Assembly: GCA_016748015.1 (NCBI GenBank) | Contig: JAAOMT010000226.1 | Span: forward strand, 186,001-250,000 | Origin: Geosiphon pyriformis | Lineage: Eukaryota; Glomeromycota; Glomeromycetes; Archaeosporales; Geosiphonaceae | Length of the DNA stretch: 64,000 nucleotides | Reading direction: 5' to 3' | Part shown: positions 35,559 through 45,649 of the stretch, one piece after another | Numbering within the stretch: the stretch's first letter is position 1 | How the letters are laid out: each line of letters begins with the position of its first letter | The notes under the pieces: model-generated | The model's database searches: none | The model's input: the letters and a program-made list of their open reading frames with translations, nothing else | Told to the model about the DNA's origin: nothing | Program-made: the position numbers and the translations under genes

Positions 35559-38500
35559 TGAGTAATATGATCTGGAGAGTTGCAACTTGTAACATTAGAG
35601 GAATGAACAATCCTGCAAAACAGAATGATATTATTCGTTGGCATAAAGAAAAGAACAATTTAGTTTCTACTTTTATAGAATCAAAGTTAAAAGGGAAGGT
35701 TTGCCCCTAGATTGTCAACAAATTTAATGGTGTGTAGATGTTTACCTCTGGTTTAGAATCTGGTAATCTTGGTGCTAGTGTTGTGATTGTCATGAACTCT
35801 TTTTTGGCAAGACATGTGTACAAATTTCAGAAGTGCCTGGTTAGCTTCTGTCTATTAAGTTGCTTTTCAAAAACAAACTTTCAGTGTCAATTTTGGGGCT
35901 TTATGCTGGTGTTTTTTTGGTGGCTCGGTTTTCTCAGGCTGGCAATATCAATTTTTTTATTGCAAAGGCTGTTAACAAATTTTCTTTTGTCATTCTTGGT
36001 GGGGACTTTATGAAGACAGTTTTCATAAGTATGGAAGCTTCAAGAAGTGCTTGGATTTTGGTTTGGTTAATGCCTTGGGTGGGAGCTCTAGTGAGAAGTT
36101 GCCAACTTGGTCCAATTTTTGGGGCATAGTTAAGACAATTGATTATGTGCTTATTTCTTCAAACTTGGTCAAAGCAGTATTGGGTTGTGGCGTGTTTGGA
36201 ATTGAGGAATACTTTGATACTGATTATCAGATGGTCTCAGTGTTGGTGGGTTTAGGTAGTCTGCTCGATGTTTGATTAAATTCTGTTTGCAAACAAGCAA
36301 ATAAAGATCATTAGAAGTACAATTACAAAGGTGTAAATGTTATTAAGTGGGCCAAATTTAAGGATAATACAGCTGCAAATGCAGCTATGTTCTATGATGA
36401 GTTTTTTACAGCCAAGATGTGCTCAGATTTGAATGTGATATGGGCTGCTCTCCATAAAGTGTTGTGTCTGTCTGCTGAGGCAGTTTTTAAAAAGAAATGG
36501 TTCAAGAACTATGATCATGTTTTTGTTAAGGAGTCATCCAAATTTCACAAGCTGGAGCTCTTGGTGTCAAAGCTAGTTAAGGCATCTTGCTTGGACTCTT
36601 TTAGAGAGTTTACATTCTTGCTTGACAAGTGGGAGAGTTTGGATTTAGTTAATGAATCTGTGGTAAAGTCTCTTTTTCAGTCAGGTTCTCCTTTTAATGC
36701 CATTTAGTCAGTTTTGTCCAAGGTTAGAAAGTCATATCACTTCTCTAAAATATCAGAAGTAGAACATGTTAGGGAATCTAGAATCAGATTGGCAATAGAT
36801 AAGAGGATGGAAAGTTTCAAATTGAACAAGAATCATACTATTAGGAGTGTACTGGAACGTCTCTTTTGCAAAGTGACTTTGGATCATTTGGTTGTGGATG
36901 ATGAATTAGTTTTGGAATCTGATCTTGTTAAAACCAAGGTAGATGTGATCATGGAAAGATAAACTAGAAAGCATAATGTGGTTTCTGATGTCCTTGAAGT
37001 GTGGCATCACCAATATTAGCCTTTAGAATATGTTTTTGATAAAGCTTTTTCTAGTGTGATGTGCTCAATTGACTTTGATGAAATGTCTGATGTCATCTCA
37101 AATCTGTTTGATGGAAAAGCGGCTGGCTTCTCTGGCATATCAAATGAGTTATGGAAGCATTATAACAGATCAGTTTTGGATATGCTGCTGGTTCTTTTAA
37201 ATTTTTGCTTGGACTGTGAATCTGTTTCTGGGCTTTGGAAGGAGGCCTGGGTGTCGATGATCCCTAAACCATATGAGTAAGAAGGTGTTCTTATAAACAC
37301 TTATTCTATTGTGTTGATTGAAACAGCTCACAAAATTCTTTTCAAGATTCTTTTGGACAGGATTTTTTTTGTATGCAGTAGATTTGATATACTTAGAAGG
37401 GATAATTTTTTTGTTTTAAAAGATATGACCACACAGTCTCCTATTTTTGCTATTGAATTAGTTGTTGAGAATGCTTTGGAAAAAAACCGTGAGTTGTGGC
37501 TGGTCTTGCAAGACATGCAAAAAACTTATATTTCTGTTGGCTGGGAGCATCTGAGAGCAAGTTTGGTTAAGATAAAGATGTGTGACAGATTTATTTGGTT
37601 TTTTGGTGGTATTCACAATGGTCAGGTCAACAAGGTTATAACAGATTTTGGGTTGACTGATGAGTATCAAGTGCATGATGGTTTAGACTAAGAAGAGATA
37701 TTTTGCCTCTTCTTTAGTGCATATTTTATGACCCTTTTTTGTGTGAAGTCAAGAGACAAGGAAGTATATGTGGATACAGATTGAACTCTCACTTTGTGAC
37801 CAGAACTGGTTGCTCTGAATCTTGGGCTGGCTTGACGTCTTTTCTTGCTGCAGGTGCTTTTGTCAATGACACAATTTGGGTTGGTAGCAATCAGACTGCT
37901 ACGCAACATATTCTCAATATTGCTAGCAAATTTTTTCAGATCAATAACATTTTGATTAATAATGATAAAATGGTGGCCATTCCCATTAATTGCAGAGTTT
38001 CTGACCTTTGTTTACTGATTAGTGATTTACCTATTTTGATAGTCAAGAAGAAGGAGCCTTATCGGTACCTGGGAATTTTTTTGTCTACTGAGGACTTGTC
38101 AAAGCCTAGCTTGGCTAGAGCTTACTTGGATGTCCGGTTTTTTACCAATCTCATGCTGAGAAAGACTATCTCTGACAAGCAGTTCTTATATTTGGTGTTG
38201 GCAGTTCTTCATCCTATCGTTGTCTATAGAACTCAGTTCAGTTTTGTTTCTCTCAATGTGTGTGCAAAGTAGAACACTATGATTTGCAAAAGTTTAAAAT
38301 CCAAATCTGGCTTGCTGCTCAACTTTTCCAATGATGCAATTTACCATTCATCTCTATATAGTTTGAAATCTTTTAAGCAGATTCAGGCTGAAAACAAGTC
38401 AGCTTCTGTTGTCAATTTTGCCAATTTTGTTGGTATCTTGGGCCGTTTATTTGCACATAGATTACATAATTTGCAGGTCCTTAGCTAGTGCCCTTGTCAC

Positions 38501-38997
38501 TCCTTGCTTTACTCTTCTCATATTAATATCAATCCTTTGGATAATTTTTTGGCTGGCATTGTTCGGATTTTTTTGGGATGTGACCTCTCTCTGAGTAGTC
38601 TTGTAACCAATGCTTTTTGTTTTCGAAACAGAACTTCTATGTCTAACATTCTTGGTGAGCTCATTTTTTATAAATGTGTCTCTTTATTTTGGCATTATGG
38701 AATTGCTTTTGTTGAACAGCTTTGCGATCATGCTGGTTCTGTTTTCAAATAGAAGACTTTCAAGTGGTGGAAAAGACTGGATCCTCGGGACCCAGTTTCT
38801 TATTGGTTTGATGTTTCTGTTCAATTTCTGAATGATTTTGGGCTGTCTTCTGTTTGCAATCTTCTGTTACTAAATGTTGGTTTGCCTAGTGTCCTTGAGT
38901 CTTGTGAATTTGAGATTGTGTATAGTCATCTGTTGAAAGTTAATTCTGGTCGTTTTTCTTTGTTTATGGTGTTACTGGAGGTTTTTGGTCTCTTTTC
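35558..38997 (+). pseudogene. LINE-E ORF2, first part: endonuclease and reverse transcriptase
   Basis: The frame starts MSNMIWRVATCNIRGMNNPA, the N-terminal motif of LINE endonucleases. STFIESKL holds the metal-binding Glu, FVILGGDF the Asp, and TDYQMVSV replaces the usual S/T-D-H. RT follows: FDGKAAGFSGISNELW, PKPYE, then KNRELWLVLQDMQKTYISVG (motif A), and AFVNDTIWVGS (motif C, where FVDD is expected). Then come EPYRYLGIFLS and YHSSLYSLKSFKQIQ. At least ten stops or frame changes, and the catalytic motif C Asp to Asn change, mean no activity. The part ends at the gypsy-2 LTR. Confidence 0.88.
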
Positions 38998-39955
38998 TGT
39001 AATATTGTTGATACTTATTTGCTGTGAATTCACATTTTCTGGATGTGGTTGAATCTCCAGTAACTGAATTTTTAACTTCAAATTATCTCCTATAATTTGA
39101 ACTTGCTGGGCTTATGAGTGAAATGGCCAATTCCGTGCCAGTTGCTTTATGTAGTTACATTGTAGTAAACGTCAACTCTTTCCCAGGAATTGCTTGTCTG
39201 GAAGCTCACTAAAAATGTGTAGTTACTTTGCTGTGAAAGTCAACTCTTCTACAGGAATATCGTCTGTAGGCTACCCTAATAATTGTAATAAAAAAATAAA
39301 AAAAAAATAAAAAAAATGTAAAAGAAATAGGATTTTATCAAGGGAAACGTTTTCTATCCAGGCCTGGAGTCACTAACAGTTTACTAAAATTGGTAGCTAA
39401 TCAATTTCAAAACATTAGTTGGGTTTTGAGGAATTTCCAAGTGTAATAATTAAAAAATTTGGTTTTTTTTAAATTATTTGATTTTTATTTCTTTTTGTGT
39501 ATGTAGAAATGGTTCTAAGTAATAAATCTAAAGTAAGATACATTTTCTCAAAGAAAGAAGCTCTTCTTTTATACAACTTGTCATAACACTATTCTATAAA
39601 CTTGAACTTTGCTATTTTCTATAATTTCGCTGAACTAAAGATACATTTCGGCGAACTACAAGTTATTTCTGCGAACTTATTAGATATTTCGGTGAACTAT
39701 CAATTATTTCGGCAAATTTCTATAAATTTCGGTGAATTTTTGAATGTTACATAGTTCAGGGTATTGCATGATTGATCATTGCAATTAGGTTACATTTGTG
39801 TTGTGTACAATTTGGGTTATTAATTAAATGATAATTTCAAACATTCTTTGCTAATGTAATAAGTGATAATTTGAAACGATAATTTATGCTAATTAATGAT
39901 AGGAATTATAAGATAGTTTCATGCTAAATGATATTTCTAATTTCATTTGGTAACA
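38998..39955 (-). repeat. 3' LTR of gypsy-2
   Basis: 958 bp, nearly collinear with 47665-48612. On the element strand it starts TGTTACC and ends ATTACA. It keeps more CpGs in its tandem 24-bp array than the other LTR. About 45 single-base differences between the two LTRs by eye, almost all transitions. Confidence 0.93.
39623..39740 (-). repeat. Tandem 22-24 bp motif array in the gypsy-2 LTR
   Basis: Six degenerate copies of atttcggYgaact spaced 22-24 bp apart (from 39623). The same array is in the other LTR at 48280-48397, where most of its CpGs have become CpA or TpG. A promoter or regulatory role is possible but inferred. Confidence 0.75.
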
Positions 39956-40642
39956 TAACCTCCTCCTCAAGATTGAGCTCCGTCAAAGTCCAAGTACTGT
40001 CTGTTATTTCCAGATAATAATCCAAAATTATTGAAGAAATTTGGTCTGAAAATTGTTGAAATTTCAGTTCTGTAAGCTTTCCAATGTATTGAATCTTCAA
40101 AGGTTGAAAAATTGGGTTTTGTAGTATGTTTTCACAGATGTGGAATAGGTCATAAAGTCTAAGAGCAGCTCTAAGCCTGTAGTGACTGTTTGTTGATCCA
40201 GTTGTTGTCTTGAATTCATTGTGGAGTTGTTTCTGAATAGCTTTTTTTGTGAGGTTTGCTGTTGTAAGTTCCAGTTTCCATTTGTAGAGTGTTTTTCCAA
40301 TGTGAAAATATCTATAAATTGGAAGATATTCAGTGTTTTCTTCATTGAGACACAGTTGAAGTTTTTGTTGAATTGTAGCATTTGGTGGAATACTAATCGG
40401 AGTGAGCATTAGGTTTTCTCTTAAAGCAAGCTTTAAAAGTTCTGGCAAATGAATTCCAGTATAACTTCTTGTGTTTTTTTATATGGGTGATATTTTCGTG
40501 AGTTTGGGGCTAAATTTGTAACTACTTCTGTTTGAGTATAATTTATGTGGTTTCCAGTAACAGTAATGGATAATTCAGGTATTGTTTTTAAAGCTAACAT
40601 TAGTTTTTGGAATAATTGTTGAATGTTTTGAGGAATAGTCAT
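39924..40642 (-). pseudogene. Extra 3' ORF between integrase and LTR (gypsy-2), function unknown
   Basis: The ATG at 40642 lies 116 nt after the pol stop. The reading starts MTIPQNIQQLFQKLMLALKT and, after one single-base frame change near 40440, continues PELLKLALRENLMLTPISIP to a stop at 39924, about 239 residues. The protein is polar and mostly helical in character, with no signal peptide or membrane segment, so it is not a typical env. Its last residues (LNLEEEVMLPNEIRNII) are encoded by the polypurine tract and the first 30 bases of the 3' LTR. Gypsy-1 has a decayed counterpart. No family recognised. Lack of stops over this length compared with neighbours suggests it was a real gene. Confidence 0.7.
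39957..39969 (-). other. Polypurine tract of gypsy-2
   Basis: On the element strand cttgaggaggaggtta directly precedes the TGTTACC start of the 3' LTR. This is the expected plus-strand primer. It is also translated as part of the 3' ORF (LEEEVM). Confidence 0.8.
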
Positions 40643-40758
40643 TATAAGCAATTAAAAAACTAAAAAATTATTTTTGGTGTATGGGTTTTTATGTTATTTT
40701 TGTTTTGTTTTTGTAAGATTGTTTTCTAAATTATAAGAGAATAACTAGTAAAATTAAA

Positions 40759-41795
40759 TTAAGTGTTCAGGTTGGAAGGTTGTTCAATGACAACTATTGG
40801 TTCTAAGTTTCGGGGAATATCTTCGGGATTGACCAAAGGGGAATGTGTACCAATTTGTGGAATTAATAGTTCAGAATTGTTTTTGGAATGATAGTGTTTC
40901 AAACAATTTTCATGTGCAACTTTTACTAGAATTTTGTCATTATGCCATTCTTTTTGTTGAGCTTGGAAGTGTTCAATATAGGTGGCTGCTATTCGTCATT
41001 TTCCTTCCAATGTGCTAAGCAGAGTGTAGGCTCTTTGCTGAAGCCTTTCTTGGAAATTGTTTTCATCAATCGGTTGTGCTGAGTATGTTTCTACTGTGAA
41101 ACTAATTGGTAACGTTGCCATCTTTCCATAAGTTAAATCAAATGGTGTGTGTTTTGTGGTATCTTGTTTTAATGTCTTATATGCTAGTAACACTGATAGA
41201 ATAAAGAGATCCCATTCTTGCTCAAAATCGGTTGAGACTTTGGTTAATGATTCACACAATGTTCTGTTAAAATGTTCCACAAGTCCATTTGTTTGTAGAT
41301 GGTAGGGTGAAGACAAAGGTCTTTTGACATTGAATCATTCACAAATTTTTTGTATCAGGTTGTTCACAAAGTGTGTTCCCTGATCGGATAAAAGTTCAAT
41401 TGGACATCCATGTCTACAAATGATGTTTTCGTAGATGAAATTTGCTACTGATTTTGCATCTGCTTGTTGAATGGCTCTGGCTTCAGGCCATTTAGTAAGA
41501 TAGTCTACAGCTACTGCAATATAATGGTTTCCTTGAGTGGTAATAGATAGTAGTCCGACTAAATCGATACCAACTCTGTCAAAAGGCTGTCCAACTTTGA
41601 TTGGATTTAAAGGTTCTGTAGGGCGAGTTTCTCCTCTTCTTTGACAACTATCACAAGATTCGACATATTCGTAAATGTCTTTTCTCATTCGAGGCCAAAA
41701 GTAGTATTCTAGTGTTCTTTGGGTGGTGCTATCTTTTCTGAAGTGTGCTGATGAAGGATCTGAGTGCATATTGTATAAAATGGTCTCTTTTTCCT
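40759..41795 (-). pseudogene. Integrase of gypsy-2, C-terminal domain shortened
   Basis: The zinc region reads MHSDPSSAHFRKDSTTQRT, then CDSCQRRGETRPTEP. Core Asp residues lie in VGIDLVGLL and LLSDQGTHFVN, and the Glu in QTNGLVEHFNRTLCESLTK, so the D,D,E triad is intact. A TGA at about 40995 (a former CGA) and one near 41330 interrupt it. After EHFQAQQKEWHNDKI the sequence jumps to LVKVAHENCLKHYHS. Compared with gypsy-1, about 60 residues covering the SH3-like region (GDKVLLHYTKME) are missing. Pol ends at 40759. Confidence 0.88.
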
Positions 41796-41989
41796 GTTTT
41801 TGTATTAATCTGAGTGGTTTGGTTGGGTTTTTGAAATTTTGATGATAGATAATGTTGTTGTGTAGAAAATATTGTTTGGCTTGTTGTTGTAACCAATGTT
41901 TTTTGTCTGAGGACTAATCTGTTGGGATTGTTAATGTCTCCAAATATTGTTTGAGATTGTTGTAGTTTTTGGGGTTTATTGTTTGTTGT

Positions 41990-42560
41990 TTTGATGCTGT
42001 TAATTCAAATGGGTGTTGGTTTTGTTTTCTAATCTTGCCTCATTCTTGAGAGACAATCAATGTTGGTGTGGAGTTTTTCTGGTTTGTGGTGTACAATGTA
42101 TTGGTAATTAGCTAAAAATTCTGTCCATCGGATTTGTTTTGCGTTTAACTGGGTGTTTTTGTTTTGAAGCCATTTAAGTCCAATATTATCAGTGATAATA
42201 TCAAATTCTTTGGGTCTGAGGTAAAGGTTGAAGTGATGTAGGGCCCAGATTACTGCTGCAGTTTCTAATTCTGTTGCGGGGTAGTTCTTTTCAGCTGGCT
42301 TTAATGTTCTACTAGCATAAGCAATTACTCGCTCATTTCCATTGTCATCTAACTGTGATAGGATGGCACCAAAGGCAGTATAAGAGGCGTTAGTTGCTAA
42401 CCGGAATCAGTTGCTGAAATCTGGGTAGGCGAGGATTGGAGCTGTTGTGAGTTTTTTCTTAAGTATTTCGAAGGCATTTTGGTGTTCTTCTGTCTATTTG
42501 TATTCGATATTTTAAGTAGTGAGCTGGTTGAAGGGTTTTGCAATTTCTGAGAATCCTTTG
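41990..42560 (-). pseudogene. RNase H of gypsy-2
   Basis: The minus strand reads ILAYPDFSN, FRLATNASYTAFGAILSQ, GNERVIAYASRTLKPAEKNY, PATELETAAVIWALHHFNLY and FDIITDNIGLKWLQNKNTQ. The ELE and TDN motifs of RNase H are present. The first catalytic Asp is Asn (TNAS for TDAS), another G-to-A change. Ends near CLSRMRQD. Two or three stops. Confidence 0.82.
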
Positions 42561-43300
42561 ATGAATTTTCAGTAATAGGATGCTAATCCAATAAATCCTC
42601 TTAATTCTGTGATATTTCGTGAAGTCTTGAAGTTCTTGACAGTACTGATTTTTCCGGGGTCTGGTTTAATTCCATTTTTGCTAACAATGTGACCAAGAAA
42701 AACTAAACTTGTTTTTCTGAAGTAGCATTTTTCAATGTTCAGTTTCAATCCTGCTTTCCATAATCGTTGAAAAACTTCTCGCAGGTGAATTAAATGTAGC
42801 TCAAAAGATGGGTGAATAAACATCAGTGTCATCAAGATAAACTACTACTGATTTCCAAAGAAGGCCTTTGTAAACAACATCCATGAGTCTTTGGAATGTT
42901 GCTAGTGCATTGCATAATCCGAAAAACATTACATTGAACTTATAATTTTCTCCTTGAGTGGTGAATGCTGTTTTGGGGTGGTCTTTGGGATCCATAGCAA
43001 CTTGCCAGTATTCACTCTCTAAATCTAATGTTGAAAAGTATTTGGACTTTCCAAGGACATCCAACATGTCATTAATTTGGGGAAGAGGGTAGGCATCTCC
43101 AATGATAACACTATTGAGTTGTCGGTAATCAACACAAAATTGTATCTTTCCATTTTTTTTTTTAACTAGAACCACAGGTGAGGCCCATAGGCTCATTGAT
43201 AGTTGAATAAGCCCATTGTTAAGCATCCGTTGTACTTCTTCTCGGATAAATTGGTGACTTTCTGGAGCAACTCAGTAGGCTTGTTGTCGCCTGGGTTTGG
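42560..43300 (-). pseudogene. Reverse transcriptase of gypsy-2
   Basis: MLNNGLIQLSMSLWASPVVL, VKKKNGKIQFCVDYRQLN, FSTLDLESEYWQVAM and MFFGLCNALATFQRLMD lead to the intact catalytic box VVYLDDTDVYSP. The thumb side follows after a one-base frame change near 42820: HLREVFQRLWKAGLKLNIEK, VFLGHIVSKNGIKPDPGKI and LRGFIGLASYY. This copies the element RNA into DNA. It is the only RT in the window with both catalytic Asp residues kept. Confidence 0.92.
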
Positions 43301-43529
43301 CATCTTCTGTATAGATTTGGTGTTGAACCAAATCAGTTCTTCCTAAGTCATTGTTGTTTTCGGCAAAGATATCAGCAAATTCTGCAATTAGTTTTTTGAG
43401 CTGGGTCTGTTGTTGTAGTTCAAGTTGTCACATGTTGATTCGAGATAGTTTTTCCATGACAACATGGTAGTTTTCAGAACTAGGGTTTGGGTTGATTTTC
43501 AGTAGTGAATGTCTAATAATTTCAGGGAA

Positions 43530-43800
43530 ATCGGGGACTGTTTGGGGTAATTCTTGTTAAAATATATTACTGTGAATAACTCCAATTTCTAAATTATTTA
43601 ATAAAATTATGGGGTAATTATTGGGGTTGTAAAAAGTAACTCGGACTTTCTTTGTTCCTTCTGGAATATAAATGTTTGGGATCAAAATATTATGTTCCAA
43701 GCAGACTTGTTCATTGGACTCAAAAATTTGTTGTGTGGTTGTTGGCTTTGTGCAAGTGTAGATTTCCGGATGTTCTTCAAAGAGTGAGATGGTAATCAGT
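43530..43800 (-). pseudogene. Unassigned domain between dUTPase and RT (gypsy-2 copy)
   Basis: In frame after the dUTPase (past a CAG-to-TAG stop) the sequence reads QIFESNEQVCLEHNILIPNI, YIPEGTKKVRVTFYN, YPIILLNNLEIGVIH and QELPQTVPDFPEI. The strand pattern and a glycine near the end vaguely recall dUTPase-like beta barrels, so a second degenerate unit is conceivable. No named family recognised. The same block is present in gypsy-1. Confidence 0.55.
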
Positions 43801-43832
43801 TGTGGAAGTTTGAGAATCTGGTGGGATTCATT

Positions 43833-44486
43833 CTATGTGTTAAGAGCTATATTAACTGGAACTGTGAATCGTCTAGTTGAACCAAAACCTTGGGTTCCTC
43901 TATTGCTCTTTTCTAATTGCTCTCTTTGATTGACTAGTTGTAAACCCGAAATGTTGATTAGGGGTAGGTAGATAGCTTGGGCAATTTTTTCAGCATGTTC
44001 AATCTTGAATGGTTTGTCAGTTTCATTTTGAAGCATCACTGTTATGTCTCCAGTATATCCAGCATTGATTATTCCTTTTCTGACATTGATTCCTTTGCTT
44101 GCCAGAGAGGACCGGAAGGCAATTTGAACTATTGCTTCTGGCGGAATTTCGAATGCAATTTTGAGGTTGATTTTTGTGAAAGATTTGGGTTTAAGAACAA
44201 GAGTATCCTTGCCTGGATATCTTAGGTCATATCCAGCATCAATTTTATGTGCTTTTTCGGGTTTTATTCCTTGTCCATTGTTGTTGAAGTATTTAAATTG
44301 TAAGGCAGACTGATTTTTGATAAGATAGATGGGTGTTGTTTCAATTTCTTCCGTTTCTTCAGGTTCTCTGAATTCAATTTCATTCTCATCATTTTCGCTG
44401 GGCAAGGGGGTACTAAAAGCATAGCATTCAGGACACCATTGTTTATCGCAAGGCATAATGCATTCTTCACATAGCCTAATGTTCAT
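43833..44486 (-). pseudogene. dUTPase domain in the gypsy-2 polyprotein
   Basis: Residues about 83-205 of the 217-codon stretch show all five trimeric dUTPase motifs: DAGYDLRYP (1), RSSLASKGI (2), GIINAGYTGDI (3), EKIAQAIYLPL (4) and RGTQGFGSTR (5). The enzyme converts dUTP to dUMP and pyrophosphate, keeping uracil out of new DNA. The catalytic Asp of motif 3 is Asn here (gypsy-1 keeps Asp at this place), a G-to-A decay change. A cysteine cluster, CEECIMPCDKQWCPEC, precedes it at residues 7-21. The domain is in frame with the zinc-like region before it and the RT after it, so it is part of pol and not a host gene insertion in a separate frame. A dUTPase between protease and RT is known from some retroviruses. 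Confidence 0.93.
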
Positions 44487-44513
44487 TTGCTCTAATTGTT
44501 GAATTTGAGCTTC

Positions 44514-45040
44514 TTAGGTTGGGTAGGTGTGACTTGCAATTTGGTGGTAGACTTCTACTTCATCTTCGTAATTGAATCTAGCTAATTCCATAGTGTATTC
44601 AATGTATTCTACTTCCTTCATTTGATGAACATCTTCTTTGGTAGCTCCATTAATTAATGCCATTGCTAAGTCGAAAATCATCTTGGCATCATGAGGGTAG
44701 TGATAAAGTTTGTTAAGAGCACTATTGTATGCTGTATTAAAGGGTGTTCCTCTTTTTACTTTTTCTGAAATTGATAAAGCATATTGGCAGGTCTGATTGC
44801 AGACACCTCCTCTCATTGCTACATTAATCCAATTGCATTCTTTTGGTAGCGTATCTCCACAAGTCAAACAAGGGGTGTTGTCCCATTTCCTGCTCCTTTT
44901 TATTAGATGGCCCCATCGCTCTCTGTGGCAAGCCTTGCAGTAATAACAAGTATGATTCTTATATTCTTCTTCAGGTGAAATGCAGGCTCCTATTGACAAT
45001 AGTTTTTTGTGGCAGTCCTTACATTTAAGGGGAATATAGG
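44514..45040 (-). pseudogene. Cysteine-rich zinc-binding-like domain upstream of dUTPase (gypsy-2)
   Basis: From about 45040 the frame gives PLKCKDCHKKLLSIGAC, TCYYCKACHRERWGH, DNTPCLTCGDTL, KECNW and GGVCNQTCQYALSISEKVK. There are four CX2C-type pairs, which suggests zinc ribbons or knuckles. A helical part follows (KMIFDLAMALINGATKEDV, EVEYIEYTMELARFNYEDEV). It joins the dUTPase in the same frame through one TAA (PT-stop-EAQIQQLEQ). Possibly RNA or DNA binding, which is inference. I do not recognise a named domain. A matching remnant is in gypsy-1. Confidence 0.75.
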
Positions 45041-45135
45041 GGTGTTGTTTCCTTGGTTCGGGTTTTGAGTAAGGTATATTTCATTCAGAGGTTTTGGGTT
45101 TAGTGTGTGGGATGAAATGTTCTTGTTCTGTTTCA

Positions 45136-45645
45136 TCAGCCCAGTTGAAGAGTCATGAATGTTTCGAGTATTGGTTTTTCTTCTTCTGATTCAAATTCAA
45201 AAGCTGGGACTTTTTCAGAGCATTTGTTGAATGTACCACAAATGGCAGGTACCCGGGCGTGTTGTCCTTGGTAGGAGATTGTTAACTCTTGTGTTTCCCA
45301 ATTCAGATTAGCATTGGCTTTTTGAAGCCAATCATTTCCAACAAGAGCTTGATACTGGAGTGCGTCCATTATAAGAACTTTGACTGGAATGGTGATTCCA
45401 TCAAGAGTGAATGGAAAATTGTCAATTTCTCCTACTGGGGTCTTTTTTATGCCATTGGCAGTGACGATTACTGTTTGAGCTGGTCGGTCAACATTTCTTT
45501 TCAACTGTTGCATTAACTGGTAGGTAATAATGCTTCCAGCGGATCCACTGTCTAGGATCAAGTGAATTGGCTTTCCTTCTACTTCAGCTTCTGTGTACAT
45601 TGCAGTGATGGCTTTTTGCTCATTAGCCACTGCATTGCTAAGCAA
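45136..45645 (-). pseudogene. Aspartic protease of gypsy-2
   Basis: KPIHLILDSGSAGSIITYQL carries the catalytic D-S-G. KTPVGEIDNFPFTLDGITIP, VKVLIMDALQYQALVGNDWL and QKANANLNWETQELTISYQG follow the retropepsin pattern with the second hydrophobic-G motif. It is in the same frame as gag, so gag-protease was probably one polyprotein. The frame changes near 45150 before the cysteine-rich region, by decay or by an original frameshift site. Confidence 0.9.
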
Positions 45646-45649
45646 GAAT

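Noticed and set aside
39924-40642. An envelope gene, making gypsy-2 an endogenous-retrovirus-like element
   Set aside because: No signal peptide, membrane anchor or cysteine pattern; polar helical protein.
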